Assembly: GCA_018350325.1 (NCBI GenBank)
Contig: JAEVLN010000015.1
Coordinates: 1,861,789-1,925,788, forward strand
DNA length: 64,000 bases
Direction of reading: 5' to 3'
Source of the DNA: Globodera rostochiensis
Taxonomy: Eukaryota; Nematoda; Chromadorea; Rhabditida; Heteroderidae
Shown: positions 48,601-60,079 of the stretch, piece after piece
Layout of the letters: each line of letters starts with the position of its first letter
Numbering within the stretch: position 1 is the stretch's first letter
Translations under genes and position numbers: made by a program
Notes under the pieces: generated by a model
Seen by the model: the letters and a program-made list of their open reading frames with translations, nothing else
What the model was told of the DNA's origin: nothing
Database searches by the model: none

Positions 48601-50208
48601 TCTTTGCTCGGCTCGGTCCGCGATCTTGCGATTGGTGACGTTAAAACTGGAATGGGCGGTGCCACGGGAAACAAAGGCTCGGTAGCCGTCCGAATGACGT
48701 CCGTTTTTTTGTCCAACAGATTAAAGCAAATTTCAAAACGATATTTGCAGCTTCGACAGCACATCGATTTGTTTTGTCTGCTCTCATTTCGCTGCCGGAC
48801 AAAATGAAGTGACAACACGCAACGCCGACTTCCAAACAACAATGAAGAAGATTCGATTTCCAATGGTTCGTTGTACTGCTCAAACAATTTTATTTTCAAC
48901 CTTTTTTTGCTTTGCTTTTTAGGGTCGAACGATTTCAAGTCACGATGTTGTGTTTTGGATGGGCGACTTCAACTATCGAATTTCCTTGCCAGGTTTTGTT
49001 CGTTTAGCGATTTCAACGAGTACAGACTTTTGGATGGAATTTAGGGGAGGAGGTGAAGAATGCAATTCGTCAGAACAACTTCGCGTATTTGTCTGAGCAC
49101 GATCAGCTGTCCCAGCAGAAAGAAGCGGGCAATGTCTGAGATCAAAGTGCAAAAGCTCCCACATTTTACATTTTCTTTTAAAGGTTTTTGCCGAATTCAC
49201 AGAAGGGCCCCTGCATTTTGCGCCAACCTACAAGTACGACACGTTCAGCGACGATTACGACACTTCGGACAAATGCAGGTTAGAAAACATCCTTAGGTCT
49301 TTATTGTTTAAAATTTAAACAAATCCTTCGTTTTCCATGCAGATCTCCAGCATGGACTGACCGCGTGCTGTGGATGGACTCCAACAACTTTGTGCAGCTG
49401 ATTTAGTAAAATGTTTTAATTATTAAATTATTTATTATTTTCTACTTAAGTTACGGACGTTCCGAGCTGAAAACATCCGATCATCGGCCGGTGTTTGCAA
49501 TTTTCCAGTTGAACACGCTCAAGTTCGAATTGCAAAAGGCCGAACCGTTGCTGAAGGACGCAATTATGTGAGTGAATATTTTCACAATCACTGCAATATT
49601 TTGTCTGTTTTCTCTCAGTTCGTTGGGCCCTCCAAATTCGACCATCGTTTGCGCGGTGTCCGGTCACCCGACATCTTTTCCTCAACGCCTTTGCAACGCG
49701 ATCTTCTCCAAAATCTACGAGTTGGGCATCACAATTCTGGTCTCAAAGTGCGTAAATTTTTCATTGAAAAGTCTCAAAGTTTGTCCCCTTCCCTCCTCGT
49801 GTTAGACTGGAAGGGCGTTTCCTGCACGTTCAGCTGGGGAGCGGCATGGACGCGCTGATGGCGTTGAGTATGGACGGTGTCGTGCTGGGCGAGGACCTTC
49901 GGTTGGAAGTGTCTTTAGGCTTCGCTGGCTGTTGGCCCGATTCGCTGGTGGCCGATTTGGAGCAGTGCCTTAGTCTGGTCCGTGCCGAGGTCGCGCAGAC
50001 TTCGACAGAAGAAGATTCTTTGGGATGGGCAGCACTCAATCTCAACGTGGCCGAAGGTTTTTTGCAATAAATACGAATGCATTTTAAAATGGGTTGTTTG
50101 GTTGGTTCAGATTCGGATGAGGAAGGTGATGAACTGCTTGGTAATGGGCAAACGAATGTTTTGGACGATTTTTCGCTAATTGATTTTTCCGATGTGACAC
50201 CAAAATGA
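45610..50208 (+). CDS. unc-26: Synaptojanin (SAC plus inositol 5-phosphatase)
   Basis: Synaptojanin strips phosphates from PI(4,5)P2 and PI4P to uncoat endocytic vesicles. The SAC domain begins [16 protein letters not shown] and includes [60 protein letters not shown] and the catalytic CLDCLDRT at 47186-47209. The 5-phosphatase has [12 protein letters not shown] (about 48100), [43 protein letters not shown] (about 48955), [30 protein letters not shown] and [11 protein letters not shown], so both active sites look intact. An RRM-like module (IVCAVSGHP...[15 protein letters not shown]) follows. The protein ends soon after in an acidic tail (DFSDVTPK) and lacks the usual Pro-rich domain. An in-frame alternative upstream Met at 45541 reads into a stop. 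Intron 48338-48392 has a GC donor. Confidence 0.92.
48338..48392 (+). other. GC-AG intron in synaptojanin
   Basis: The exon ends AAAGCCAG and the intron starts GCGAGT; the acceptor is CACTTCAG. The joined protein reads [13 protein letters not shown], aligned with the family STTNQKLW. The donor matches AG/GYRAGT apart from the GC. Confidence 0.85.
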
Positions 50209-52791
50209 ACTCTGCCAATCAGCAAATCCTGTGACCTGTCTCTTGTCTCTAACGTCTTTGTAAGAATCATTCATTTTATGCCTTTGTGGCCATATTTGCG
50301 CTAGCTTTCCACGCATTCCTTTTCTGAAGATCTCACGACAAAACACCCAAAAATCATTTTCCCCCCCCCCCCCCCGACGAACCCAAAGTCCGGTTTTGTT
50401 CATAAATGCATTAATAAAGAAACGATTATTGAATTAAATAAATATTGGAGTTATTCAAGAAACGATGACAAAACACGGTTTTGAGGCAGCAACTAACTGA
50501 TCTTGCGGTACCGGTTCAAAGAGTCCCAAGTTTTTATGTTCCGGAACCGGAAAACACCGGTGTGAGAATTGAATAATGTCGCTCATTCATTCCTTCGCTC
50601 GTCGGTCAATAATTTTTGCAGGATTTGGCACATGCCATCCCCGCCATTGTCCCTTTTGGCGCTGTGTGGTCACCCCCTCCCCTCCCCCCTCCCCTCCCCT
50701 CCCTCCCCTCCCCTCCCCTCCCCTCCCCTCCCCTCCCCTCCCCTCCCCTCCCCTCCCCTCCCTCCCCTCCCCTCCCCTCCCCTCCCCTCCCCTCCCCTCC
50801 CCTCCCCTCCCCTCCCCTCCCTCCCCTCCCCTCCCTCCCCTCCCCTCCCCTCCCCTCCCCTCCCTCCCCTCCCCTCCCCCCCCTCCCCTCCCCTCCCCTC
50901 CCTCCCCTCCCCTCCCCTCCCCTCCCCTCCCCTCCCCTCCCTCCCCTCCCCTCCCCTCCCCTCCCCTCCCCTCCCCTCCCCTCCCCTCCCCTCCCCTCCC
51001 TCCCCTCCCCTCCCCTCCCCTCCCCTCCCCTCCCCTCCCCTCCCCTCCCCTCCCCTCCCTCCCCTCCCTCCCCTCCCCTCCCCTCCCTCCCCTCCCTCCC
51101 CTCCCCTCCCCTCCCTCCCCTCCCCTCCCCTCCCCTCCCCTCCCCTCCCCTCCCCTCCCCTCCCCTCCCCTCCCTCCCCTCCCCTCCCCTCCCCTCCCCT
51201 CCCCTCCCCTCCCCTCCCCTCCCCTCCCCTCCCTCCCCTCCCTCCCTCCCCTCCCCTCCCCTCCCCTCCCCTCCCTCCCCTCCCCTCCCCTCCCTCCCCT
51301 CCCCTCCCCTCCCCTCCCCTCCCCTCCCCTCCCCTCCCCTCCCCTCCCCTCCCTCCCCTCCCCTCCCCTCCCCTCCCCTCCCCTCCCCTCCCCTCCCCTC
51401 CCCTCCCCTCCCTCACCCTCCCCTCCCCTCCCCTCCCCTCCCCTCCCCTCCCCTCCCCTCCCCTCCCCTCCCTCCCCTCCCCTACCCCTCCCCTCCCCTC
51501 CCCTCCCCTCCCCTCCCCTCCCCTCCCCCCCCTCCCCTCCCCTCCCCTCCCCTCCCTCCCCTCCCCTCCCTCCCCTCCCCTCCCCTCCCTCCCCTCCCCT
51601 CCCCTCCCCTCCCCTCCCTCCCCTCCCCTCCCCTCCCCTCCCCTCCCTCCCCTCCCCTCCCCTCCCCTCCCCTCCCCTCCCCTCCCCTCCGGGTTGGCAC
51701 TTTGGCCAGCTTTTATTGTCCTCTCTCTGTTGCTCACCCGCAAATTCCATCCTTTGCCCCCTTTCCCTCCCGTCATTTCTTCGTCCGTTGTCCCTTTGCT
51801 TTCGCCGGGGGGGGGGGGAAAGAATGTAATGCTCTGATGCCCCCGTCTTCAACCCGTACAGTCCCCCCCCCCCCCCCGGTGACTGTGCGGGTGGGAAAAC
51901 ATTGCGACCGCCCTTTCTCCCATCTTCCGCATCTCCTCTCCGCTATTCCCATTCCTCTCCCCTGCGGGGATTGATTGCAGGGAATGGAGAAAATGGACGG
52001 CGGGGGGGGGGGGTGGTGGTATGGCTAGTTGCCTTCTTTCTTCTCATCCAACCACCAAACCCTCCTCCTCTTCACCCTCCACCACCCACCGACCGTTCCT
52101 CCGTTTAGTCCCCCCCCCACTTTTTCCTCTCCCTCCCGGCAATCGTCCTATGAATTTTACAACACAAATTATTCGAATATAAATATATAAAATATTTTTA
52201 TGCAAATAAAAAGCCTTCCATTTTATCCAACCCAACGCAAATATTCGCTCACATCGATTGACACATTACACACGCAAATTGTATGCTAAATATGATAATG
52301 GCGACGGATCTCCCCGCGGGTCCTGACCTCCCCCCCCCCCCCCCCTCCAACCACCGCCTTCAATAAACACAATTTCCCCCCCCCCCCTATCGATCATCTT
52401 CGTCATCCCACACATTGCCCCTTCCCCCCCCCCCCAAATTACTCGTCCTCTCCCCATATTCACAACCGCCATCTTCCAACGAATGACCTTTCATTCTCCC
52501 CCCAATTATCCAATTAACTCCATGGCTTTAGGGAAAAGGGGGGGGGGGGCACGTCCAACGGCCCTCTCAAAACATTTTGGCCCAAAGGGTCACGATTTGT
52601 CCATTGTCGGAAGAGACCAAAGCCCATTGGTCGGCTGCGCTAATCGGTCCATTAATCTTCAGCTGTTCTTTGTCCATGCCGTCCTCTGCTGCTGTCCCTT
52701 CCGCCCCTTTCCCCCTTCAAAATTCCATTACAATTCGATCAGGAAGGTAGTGAAGGAGGAAGGCCCCCCCACCGATTCCTGACACTGTTCA
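50209..52791. other. Intergenic region around the CCCCT array
   Basis: Holds AATAAA motifs after synaptojanin (near 50413-50440), a small GGTACCGG/CCGGAACCGG inverted motif (about 50507-50552), the CCCCT array and further poly-C/G runs up to the integrin start. No conserved gene recognised. Confidence 0.6.
50679..51690. repeat. CCCCT pentanucleotide array, about 1 kb
   Basis: Almost pure homopyrimidine on the + strand, built from CCCCT units interrupted at intervals by a shortened CCCT unit and rare CCCCC or single-base variants. The only purines are an A near 51415 and one near 51484. The reverse strand is (GGGGA)n. All frames are open (PSPPL on +, GEGRG on -), which follows from the repeat and is not evidence of a gene. 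Confidence 0.97.
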
Positions 52792-55700
52792 ATGCGTTCA
52801 ACCGAATTCCTCCGTTGTGCCTCCCGCCTCCTCCTGCTACTTTCCGTCGATGTCCTCACCGCCTTCAACATGGACGTGGACAATCCGGTTTTCCGCCGTG
52901 GGCCTCCCAACTCCTCCTTTGGCTTTTCCATTGCGCAACACTTCCAAAACGGAAAGCCAATGTCGGTTTAGCGAAGTTTTGCTGTTCTTTTCCGCCCTAA
53001 ACGTTTAGTCCGTTCAGACTTCTCGTCGGGGCGCCAAGGGCCGATTCGGGACAGCCGAACACTGTGCAGGCGGGCGCAGTTTTTGCTTGTGCCATGGCCG
53101 AGGATTTTTCGACAAACGGAAGGAATCAAAAGCGAACGCCGGCGGCGACGGCGGTTGGGCGGTGTACGCAGCTGATGATTGAATACCCCGCAGGGGAAGA
53201 GTGAGTGAGGCGGCGGGCGCTTAACCGAAACTCCGTTCGATTTGATCAGATTCCAACGCCCACCGGAACGCCTTAACAGCAAATCGTTGCACTCCGAGGG
53301 CAAGAACCACCAACTGTTGGGATTCGTGATTCGGAGTAGCGGACGACGAGAGGAAGCCGAAAGTCGGGCGATGGTCAGTAAAAGCCCTCGGGGGAGGGGG
53401 GAATTTCCTTTGTTTGCTGGGAGAATGTCCCGGCGTCCAACCCATTAGTTAATTGCTGCCATTACTCTTAAGGCGTGTGCCCCGCTTCTCCGCTGGAGTC
53501 CCAACGCCTTCACCGATGGTAAGTCCGCTTACTCGCCCAAATTTTAATTTTACCAGGACTTTTGGTAAAGATTAGGGTCCCAGTGAAATAGTAGAGCTGT
53601 TCGAGAGTCTCGAATCGAGAAGTTAATCAGTTTTTTTGGGTCTCGGTCTCAAGGTCATTTTACGGTCTCGAACATCCCTCACCCTAAAATGAACAAAACC
53701 CAAATTGGATAATTCTGGTGACTTTCTCTTGCAGGAGTTTGTTATTTGCTCAATTCCGAGCTGAATCACACCGGCGTGCTCAGTCCGTGCGAGACGTTGC
53801 CGCGAACTGATCGAGTATTCAATGTCCAAACGATCATTAAAGACTTTCTCCTCTAGCATAATGACTACGGCGCTTGTGAACAAGGCTTCTCCGGCTTCAT
53901 AGACGACGTGAGTGTCGTTTATTCCTTCTTAAGTTTAAGTTCTGATTTTTGTGACGTCTTCCAAATTGGGAAAGAACTCCTCTCGACATTATTTTGATTA
54001 TTTGTCCATATTTAGCACGTCATTTTGACTGGACTCCCCGGGGCAAGAAAATGGACCGGCGGTGTTTTCGGTGTGTTGCCTTAGGCAGTGCTGATAAGCT
54101 TCTGTGTTTAGGCCGTTACGAATTCGATTCCGGCGGCTTTCCCGACACGGTGGACCGGTGGACGATGGAAGTGGGCAAGGACCAACGGGGCGTCATTAAC
54201 ATTTTGACTTCGCACGATTATTTGGGCTACTCCGTCCGTTATGGGCGCTTCGGCTTTTGGTATGAACAGGCTGATGTTGACGGCGTTGCCAATTTCACGG
54301 TGGTCAGTGGGGCGACCCGTTACAACCAGACAGGTCGGCGTCCGTCCTGCACCCGCAAAGCGATCGTTTTGTCAATGCCCCCCCCCTTCCCCTCAGGCGC
54401 CGTTGTCTTTCTGCCATTTTGGCGGCACGTTCAGGCGGAGGGTCAACGTCAGTTGGGCCTGTCTGAAGACTTCTTTCTGTTGGCCGGTCGTCAGCTTGGC
54501 TCGGGCTTTGGCTCCGTCGTGGAGGTGCTCGACTTGGACGCCGACGGCTTTGACGACATCCTCGTGGGTGCCCCTTTCGAGTTCCAACCCAATTCCGACG
54601 GCACCGCCCTGGCCGGCGGTGCCGTCTATGTGTTCTATTCGGCCGGCGTCCGAAGGCAAAAGGGCGCCAGTGCCCAGGTGTTCCGTGCGCCTTTGATTCT
54701 TCGAGGGTCCGGCGCCCACTCGCAGTTCGGTGCCGCATTAACGCGGCTGGGAAATGTTGACAATGACCCGGAGGGGCTACAAGGTCGGTGAGAAACAGAA
54801 AGCTGTCGATTTGTGTCCGGGATTGGAACTCTCGAGAAAAGAGACAAAATTGAACTTTCCTTTCCCGCGTCAGATTTCGCCGTTGGGGCTCCGCAATCGG
54901 ACTCGGGCCAGGGATCGGTGTTCATTTATTTTGGAGCCAAATGGCCTGATTTCTCGACTGATCCAGCCCAGGAAATCCATGCCAATGTGTTAAATGGGAG
55001 AAGAAGTTTGGGCCAGAATTTGAGTGCCTTTGGCGGTGCATTGGCCGGAGGGGTGGACATGGACGGGGACGGATACGTCGAGTTGGGAGGTGCGTTTAGA
55101 AGAATTCCGGCAACAAATATGGCCTCTTTTAGTGGGAGCTTACGGGTCTGACACTGTCGCGCTGTTTCGAGCCCGGCCGATCATCGACGTCCAACTCGCC
55201 CATTTTTTCCCGCAAAAACACATCAAGATCGACGCGGACAGCACCTGTTCGCCCACTGCCCACAGCTGGTAGGCTTTACTTTGGGGTCATTGTCCGGCTA
55301 TTTAAACTGTCAATTTCCCGTCCAACCCTCTTCAGCTTTACGATGGTCACCACCCTTCGCATTTTGCCTCGGAACGACTCGTCACGCCTTCTGTCCCGGC
55401 ACTTCCCCGGCCGGGAAAAGCCCTTTCTGTGTCAACTCCAGGTCATACCCCACGCTAAAGGCGTTCTGCCTCGAGCCGTGTTCGTCTCCAGCGGAGCAAA
55501 TTCGATGGAATGGCGTTGCGGTCGAGAGACGATCGTAGGGGCTGAGGAACGGCAAGAGCACAGCCTTTACGTGCCGGTCAGTGCCCATCCCACGGCACTG
55601 CCACACTTTCAATTCCGAATTTAAGAAAGGCAACCCGGACTGGACAAATCCGCTTCACTTCAACTTGACTGTGTCAGTTGCTCGCCGAGATGCGTTGGAA

Positions 55701-57799
55701 GTGCTTCCGCGGCCCGTTGTCAACAGAGACCAGCGCAGTCACTACTTCGAAATTGCATTCGATAAGAAATGTGGCGAGGACAATGAATGCCATGCCGAAT
55801 TGGCTTTGGAAGCGACACTTCTTGACATAACGTGAGACAAATTGGAGGCATAGCCCCGGGGGTGGGCGGTTCGAGACGTTTGAATGCCCCGGTTGGAAAT
55901 GATAAACGACTGGCTGTGTTGGCACTCCCACAAATTCAGGAGGCGCAAGGACGGCATTTACATTGCCAAGGTGACGGAGCGCGACTCGCTGGTCGTCCGC
56001 TTTCTGGTGGAGAATCGTCTGGAACGGGCCTACCTGGCCAAGCTGTTTGTGGAGTACAACAACGTGATGCAGGGGAAGGGATATGGCGCCGGAGTTTGGC
56101 ACTCTACGGAAATTTCATAATTAAGGACGAATTGGACGAACCCCGGCTTATGCAACGGGATTACCAGGGCGTTCTCGACATTGAGCGCAAGGGGGAGGGG
56201 TTGGTCGTTGTGGGACTTGGCAACCCGGTGGAGGCGGGCAGAAAGGTTCGTCCGATGGTCTTCGAGTCGTCTGAGCCAACTTTTTTATTGATCAAAAACG
56301 GCAAATAAAGTGCCACTTCCCGTTTTTAGCTGAGCTTCGATTTGGCCTTTAAACTCGTCCGCGGAAGCTCCGAGCGGGTCAGCGCCTCGTTGAACTTTCG
56401 CGCACTGCTCAATTCGTCCAGTGTTGAGAAGGACCCCACCAACAACGAATGGAGTGCCGAGGTCCAACTGATCAAAGAAGCCGACCTCCAATTGGGTAAG
56501 TGAACTTGCCAAAAGATGGTAAACAGAAAATGCCCCTTTTATTGATCATTTCCCCATTTGTTTCACTGCGCAGAAGGCGCCTCTCGCCCCGCCATCGTTC
56601 GCTTCAGCAAGGGCAATCGATTGGTCGTTGATGAGGTGGACATCGGGCCGCAGGTGGTGCACGTCTACACAATCACAAACCGGGGCCCTTTTTATGCCCG
56701 AAACGTAAGCCTAACGGTCAGCTGGCCGCTGCAGCTGAGCCCGGCGGGCCCTCCCCCCTCTTCAACCCGTCAATTGGCGCCCGGGGGGTGGGCGCTCTAC
56801 GCGCTTGAAGCTCCGTTAGTGCGGCACAACGGCCAATTCCGCCGGTGTGCGTCGCCAACGCACGCACCGAAAACGATAAACCCAATGGGCGTTTACAACG
56901 ACGAAACGTTAAAGTTGGACTACCAATTAGCGAAAAGGCAAAGGCCAAAAAGGGCCATGGGACGAACGGATCGGACCGAAACAGCGGCCGAGGCGGCTCC
57001 GGCGATCTCAATCTTCGACAGCGGACGCATTCGGCGCAAGGAGGTGGAGGAGAGTTCGGGCGCGAAAGTCCGAATTGCCGACATCGTAAGTTTGGAGAAG
57101 CACAAAAGAACCTTCCCAATAGAGACCGACCCTGGATTTTTCCTGAACTTTGGTCTAGACACCTTCCTAAAATCCCCAGGGTCCGGGTTCAGGAATTTAT
57201 GTCGGTATCTATTTACCAATATGGCACATTTTCTTTGCAGAATTGCAAAGACGGCTCTGCTTTGTGTGTGCCGCTTCACTGCCATTTCGACGTTAGTCCT
57301 AACAAATAGAGCAATTGTTTAATTAATTTCTTCCTCTGAAACCCTTCTCAAAAGAACCCAACAATTCAATTCAGTACATTGGGCGCAACGATTCTGTTCT
57401 AATTGAAATACGCGCCCGCCTCTGGAACTTCACATTCTCCGCCGTACGTAATGATTAATTATTAGCTCTTATTTGACTTTCCCATTCACAAAGGATTATC
57501 GGGCCATTGACTACGTGGCCATCTCCTCCGAAGGCTTCATCGAAGTGGACCCCAGCCAGGGAATTCTCGAGGACGTAACCAACAACTTCGCACGGGTGAC
57601 CACCCACGCCTACCCGGACCGTCCACAACAGGAGGGCCAAGTTCGCGTGTGGATGCTTTTGCTTGCCGTGCTGATTGGACTTGCACTGCTCGGCCTTCTG
57701 GTGCTGTGTTGTTCGCGTTTAGGCTTCTTTAAGCGCAAAAGACCCGAGTCACTTCTGCATCAAGCACATTACCAGCACAACAGAGAGTACGACGGATAA
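52792..57799 (+). CDS. pat-2: Integrin alpha subunit, RGD-binding (PAT-2/alpha-PS2-like) type
   Basis: Type I receptor for matrix ligands. A signal peptide (FLRCASRLLLLLSVDVLTA) is followed by FNMDVDNPVFRRGPPNSSFG, the typical mature alpha N-terminus. FG-GAP repeats include LLVGAPRADSGQPN, YLGYSVRYGRFGFW, DLDADGFDDILVGAP (cation loop), NVDNDPEGLQDFAVGAP and DMDGDGYVELGVGAYG. Thigh and calf regions follow; SGRIRRKE is a likely furin site splitting heavy and light chains, then a Cys pair region. The membrane segment WMLLLAVLIGLALLGLLVL leads to LGFFKRKRPE, the GFFKR tail motif. The GFFKRxRP form favours the RGD-binding class, hence PAT-2 over INA-1; this sub-assignment is uncertain. No I-domain. 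More than ten short introns; internal boundaries are approximate. Confidence 0.85.
53592..53685. mobile_element. Possible small inverted-repeat element in integrin intron
   Basis: GAGCTGTTCGAGAGTCTCG on the left and CGGTCTCGAACATCCCTC on the right share an inverted TGTTCGAGA core, and outer TTAGGGT/ACCCTAA arms (53573 and 53680) also pair. No duplication is clear. Confidence 0.4.
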
Positions 57800-59589
57800 G
57801 ACGAGTGAACGGCCCCTTCCCCCCACCGATCTCAGACAGCAGACGCAAAACGCCACTCAATCAATCACTTTCCCCCTTTGTTATATTCGTTGTTGTATTT
57901 CTAGCTTTGTTAAACACCCGTCCTTCCATTTTACGTACGCAATTTCGAAATTTCTAAGGTTCTCATTACTTTTTTCTTTAAAAAACATAATTTGGATAAA
58001 TGTTAAAATATCAATGTCAATTACCATCATTCAGCTTGCACATCTTCTGCCAATTTACGTCCATCAGGTTCAAGCAAATTCGTCCAAATTTTGTCGTTCC
58101 GCCATCGGAGAATGTGCAAAGAGTACATGGAGGCAATTCGGTAATGTTCAGGCAGTTCGCGCAGTACAACAACCACTGGGAAATGCTGTTGTTGGCAATC
58201 TTGAGAGTGCCGCGAGCCAATCCAATTTGCGGCCATGCCAAGCTGTGCAAGCAGATTGGCACATTCGATGTTTGTAAAGTGCCACGAGTTTTGTAATTCG
58301 ACCAAAAATTCGAAAGACATCAGAGATAATAGCAACCAAACTCACAAAGAGTGCTGAACACGTAAGCGCATTAACAAACAGAGTTTTAGAACAGAAATTC
58401 CTGACAAGCGAAGGCAGTGCATCGAAACCTCAAAATAAAAATGTGAAAGTTGCCAATCGTAATCATCAGGCAATTGCCTCCGAGTCATGCAAAGATAAAA
58501 TTTCAATAAAAATGTCGAAGCATTAAGAAAAATCTACAAATGCAATTTAAGTGTGTGCGATCGAATCTAAACGGACCAAAAAAAAAGGTTGGGGACAAAA
58601 ATGATCTGAAAACGATTAATTACCAAAAATGAAATCGGGCGCATTCCGTTTTTATTGCATTTTTTCTTAAGCAATTTTAAATTCTAAAATTTTATCCATT
58701 TTCAAAACCGCAATTTTTTTTTTTTGCGAATTGTACTTTTTGGGGCGCGCGTGGGTCGGCGGCGCCGATAGGCGCGCCGGGGAAAATTTTTGAATTTTTT
58801 GATGAAATTTGTTAAGAAAATCGGTCCAAAATCTACAAATGCAAAACAAAAGGGTCCCCCCTATGATTTTATTTTCTCAAAAAACATTTAGCCAAATCAA
58901 AATCATAATCACCATAATGGAGATGTATTCTCGCGAGGTCGTTCGGCCTCAGTACAGTCCCTTTTTGTACTTTTGGTGTGTGCATGGCAGGCTAAAAACA
59001 TTTCATATACAATTCCCTGAGTATTTATCATTATGGGTGAAGGGAATGAGGGAAAGAAAAGATTACTTTTCCTCTAATCCAATGGACATTGTTGCCTCGA
59101 CTTGCGATCCGAAGCGTTTCATCAAAAATGTATTGCATCGGCTCTTCAGATTCTAAAAAACTTTTGGCATTAGTAACCAAAAAAAGATCTGCTCACCGGT
59201 ATCATCCGGGTCATTGAATAAAATGAGTAAATTCGGGGATAATGATGTCGCCTCTGTTGCCCCATGACAATTACAATTGCAGCTGTAACTCAGAAAGGTT
59301 CGCATCGCATTCCTAATTTGCATTGTCTTGTCTTTGAATTACCGCATAATCATTTTGCCAAGAGTTTCGAAACGAAAGAGAAAATAATAAAGAATTCCTG
59401 AAATTTTGCATTTTTCCATTAAATTTTATTTTTGTTGCATAGAAGTCAGACCCGGATTCTACGAACCGAAACCTCTAGAAAGACCTTTTTGTTGTTTAAA
59501 AACAATTTTATGTTCAACAAGTACCGTTTACAACAGTTGGTTCTTTAAATTAATAAATAATTCCGACTTTCCAGCGTCGTAAATATTTT
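57800..59589. other. AT-rich intergenic region with repeat copy
   Basis: About 1.8 kb. A short open segment around 58027-58345 on either strand resembles no family I know. The repeat copy at 58620-58870 lies here. No gene is supported. Confidence 0.5.
58620..58870. repeat. Dispersed repeat copy related to 40454 element
   Basis: Shares GGCGCCGATAGGCGC and AATTTTTTGATG.AATTTGTTAAGAAAAT with 40545-40615, and TTTTTATTGCATTTTT with the copy at 24779. Ends not resolved. Confidence 0.6.
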
Positions 59590-60072
59590 ATGAGCACCAA
59601 TAACAGCAGTTCAACGAGCATTTCTTCAGCAGGAACAACTGGAATTCGTGTAACACGGCAACGAAGCAGTGCGCGCATCAATTGGCTATCGGAGCTTACC
59701 ACCCGAGATTCGACACCCATTTCAACCGTCCAACAGACTTCAAAAGGTTTTGTTCCCTTTACATATTTGGCGTTCTTATTTGAAACAACAGCCACAGAAT
59801 TCTCTGAAATCTGCAAACAGTTGATTCTTGTGGAAGACGAAGAAAATATTAAGAGGATTCAAACGAAACGAGAAAAAGGTCTGCTTTTTGAGTGAATCAC
59901 GCAGCGTAATCATAATCATTAATTTATAAACGACTTGGTTGTGAATTAATCCCTTTCAGAAGCTCACGAACGCGATTTGGCCTTTGTCAAGCGTCAATTA
60001 GTCAAGTCTCGAAAGGACGACTGGCTTCACCAACCAATCGAAGAATTGCTCGGTTACACGCCGAAGTATTAA
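59590..60072 (+). CDS. Small unrecognised Ser/Thr-rich, helical protein upstream of ALG13
   Basis: Three exons separated by introns with GT and TTTCAG-type ends give about 112 residues. The N-terminus is Ser/Thr-rich and then basic (GIRVTRQRSSARINWLSEL). The rest is charged and probably helical (EICKQLILVEDEENIKRIQ, ERDLAFVKRQLVKSRKDD) and ends WLHQPIEELLGYTPKY. Consistent phases and the well-formed ending suggest a real gene. I do not recognise the family. Its stop (60070-60072) lies 7 bp before the ALG13 start, so the two may share a transcript. Confidence 0.65.
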
Positions 60073-60079
60073 CAAAAGA

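Noticed and set aside
50569..51974. Open frames of 420-450 codons on both strands across the CCCCT array
   Set aside because: A pentanucleotide repeat without A is stop-free in every frame, so the open frames are expected by composition. There is no domain or start context.
58027..58345. Minus-strand frame of 102 codons with Leu-rich spacing, considered as a leucine-rich-repeat remnant
   Set aside because: Neither strand gives a convincing repeat consensus or splice structure. It is better left as unassigned sequence.
59159..59300. Possible tRNA or small RNA in the short GC-rich stems near 59200
   Set aside because: No cloverleaf with A and B box sequences could be drawn.
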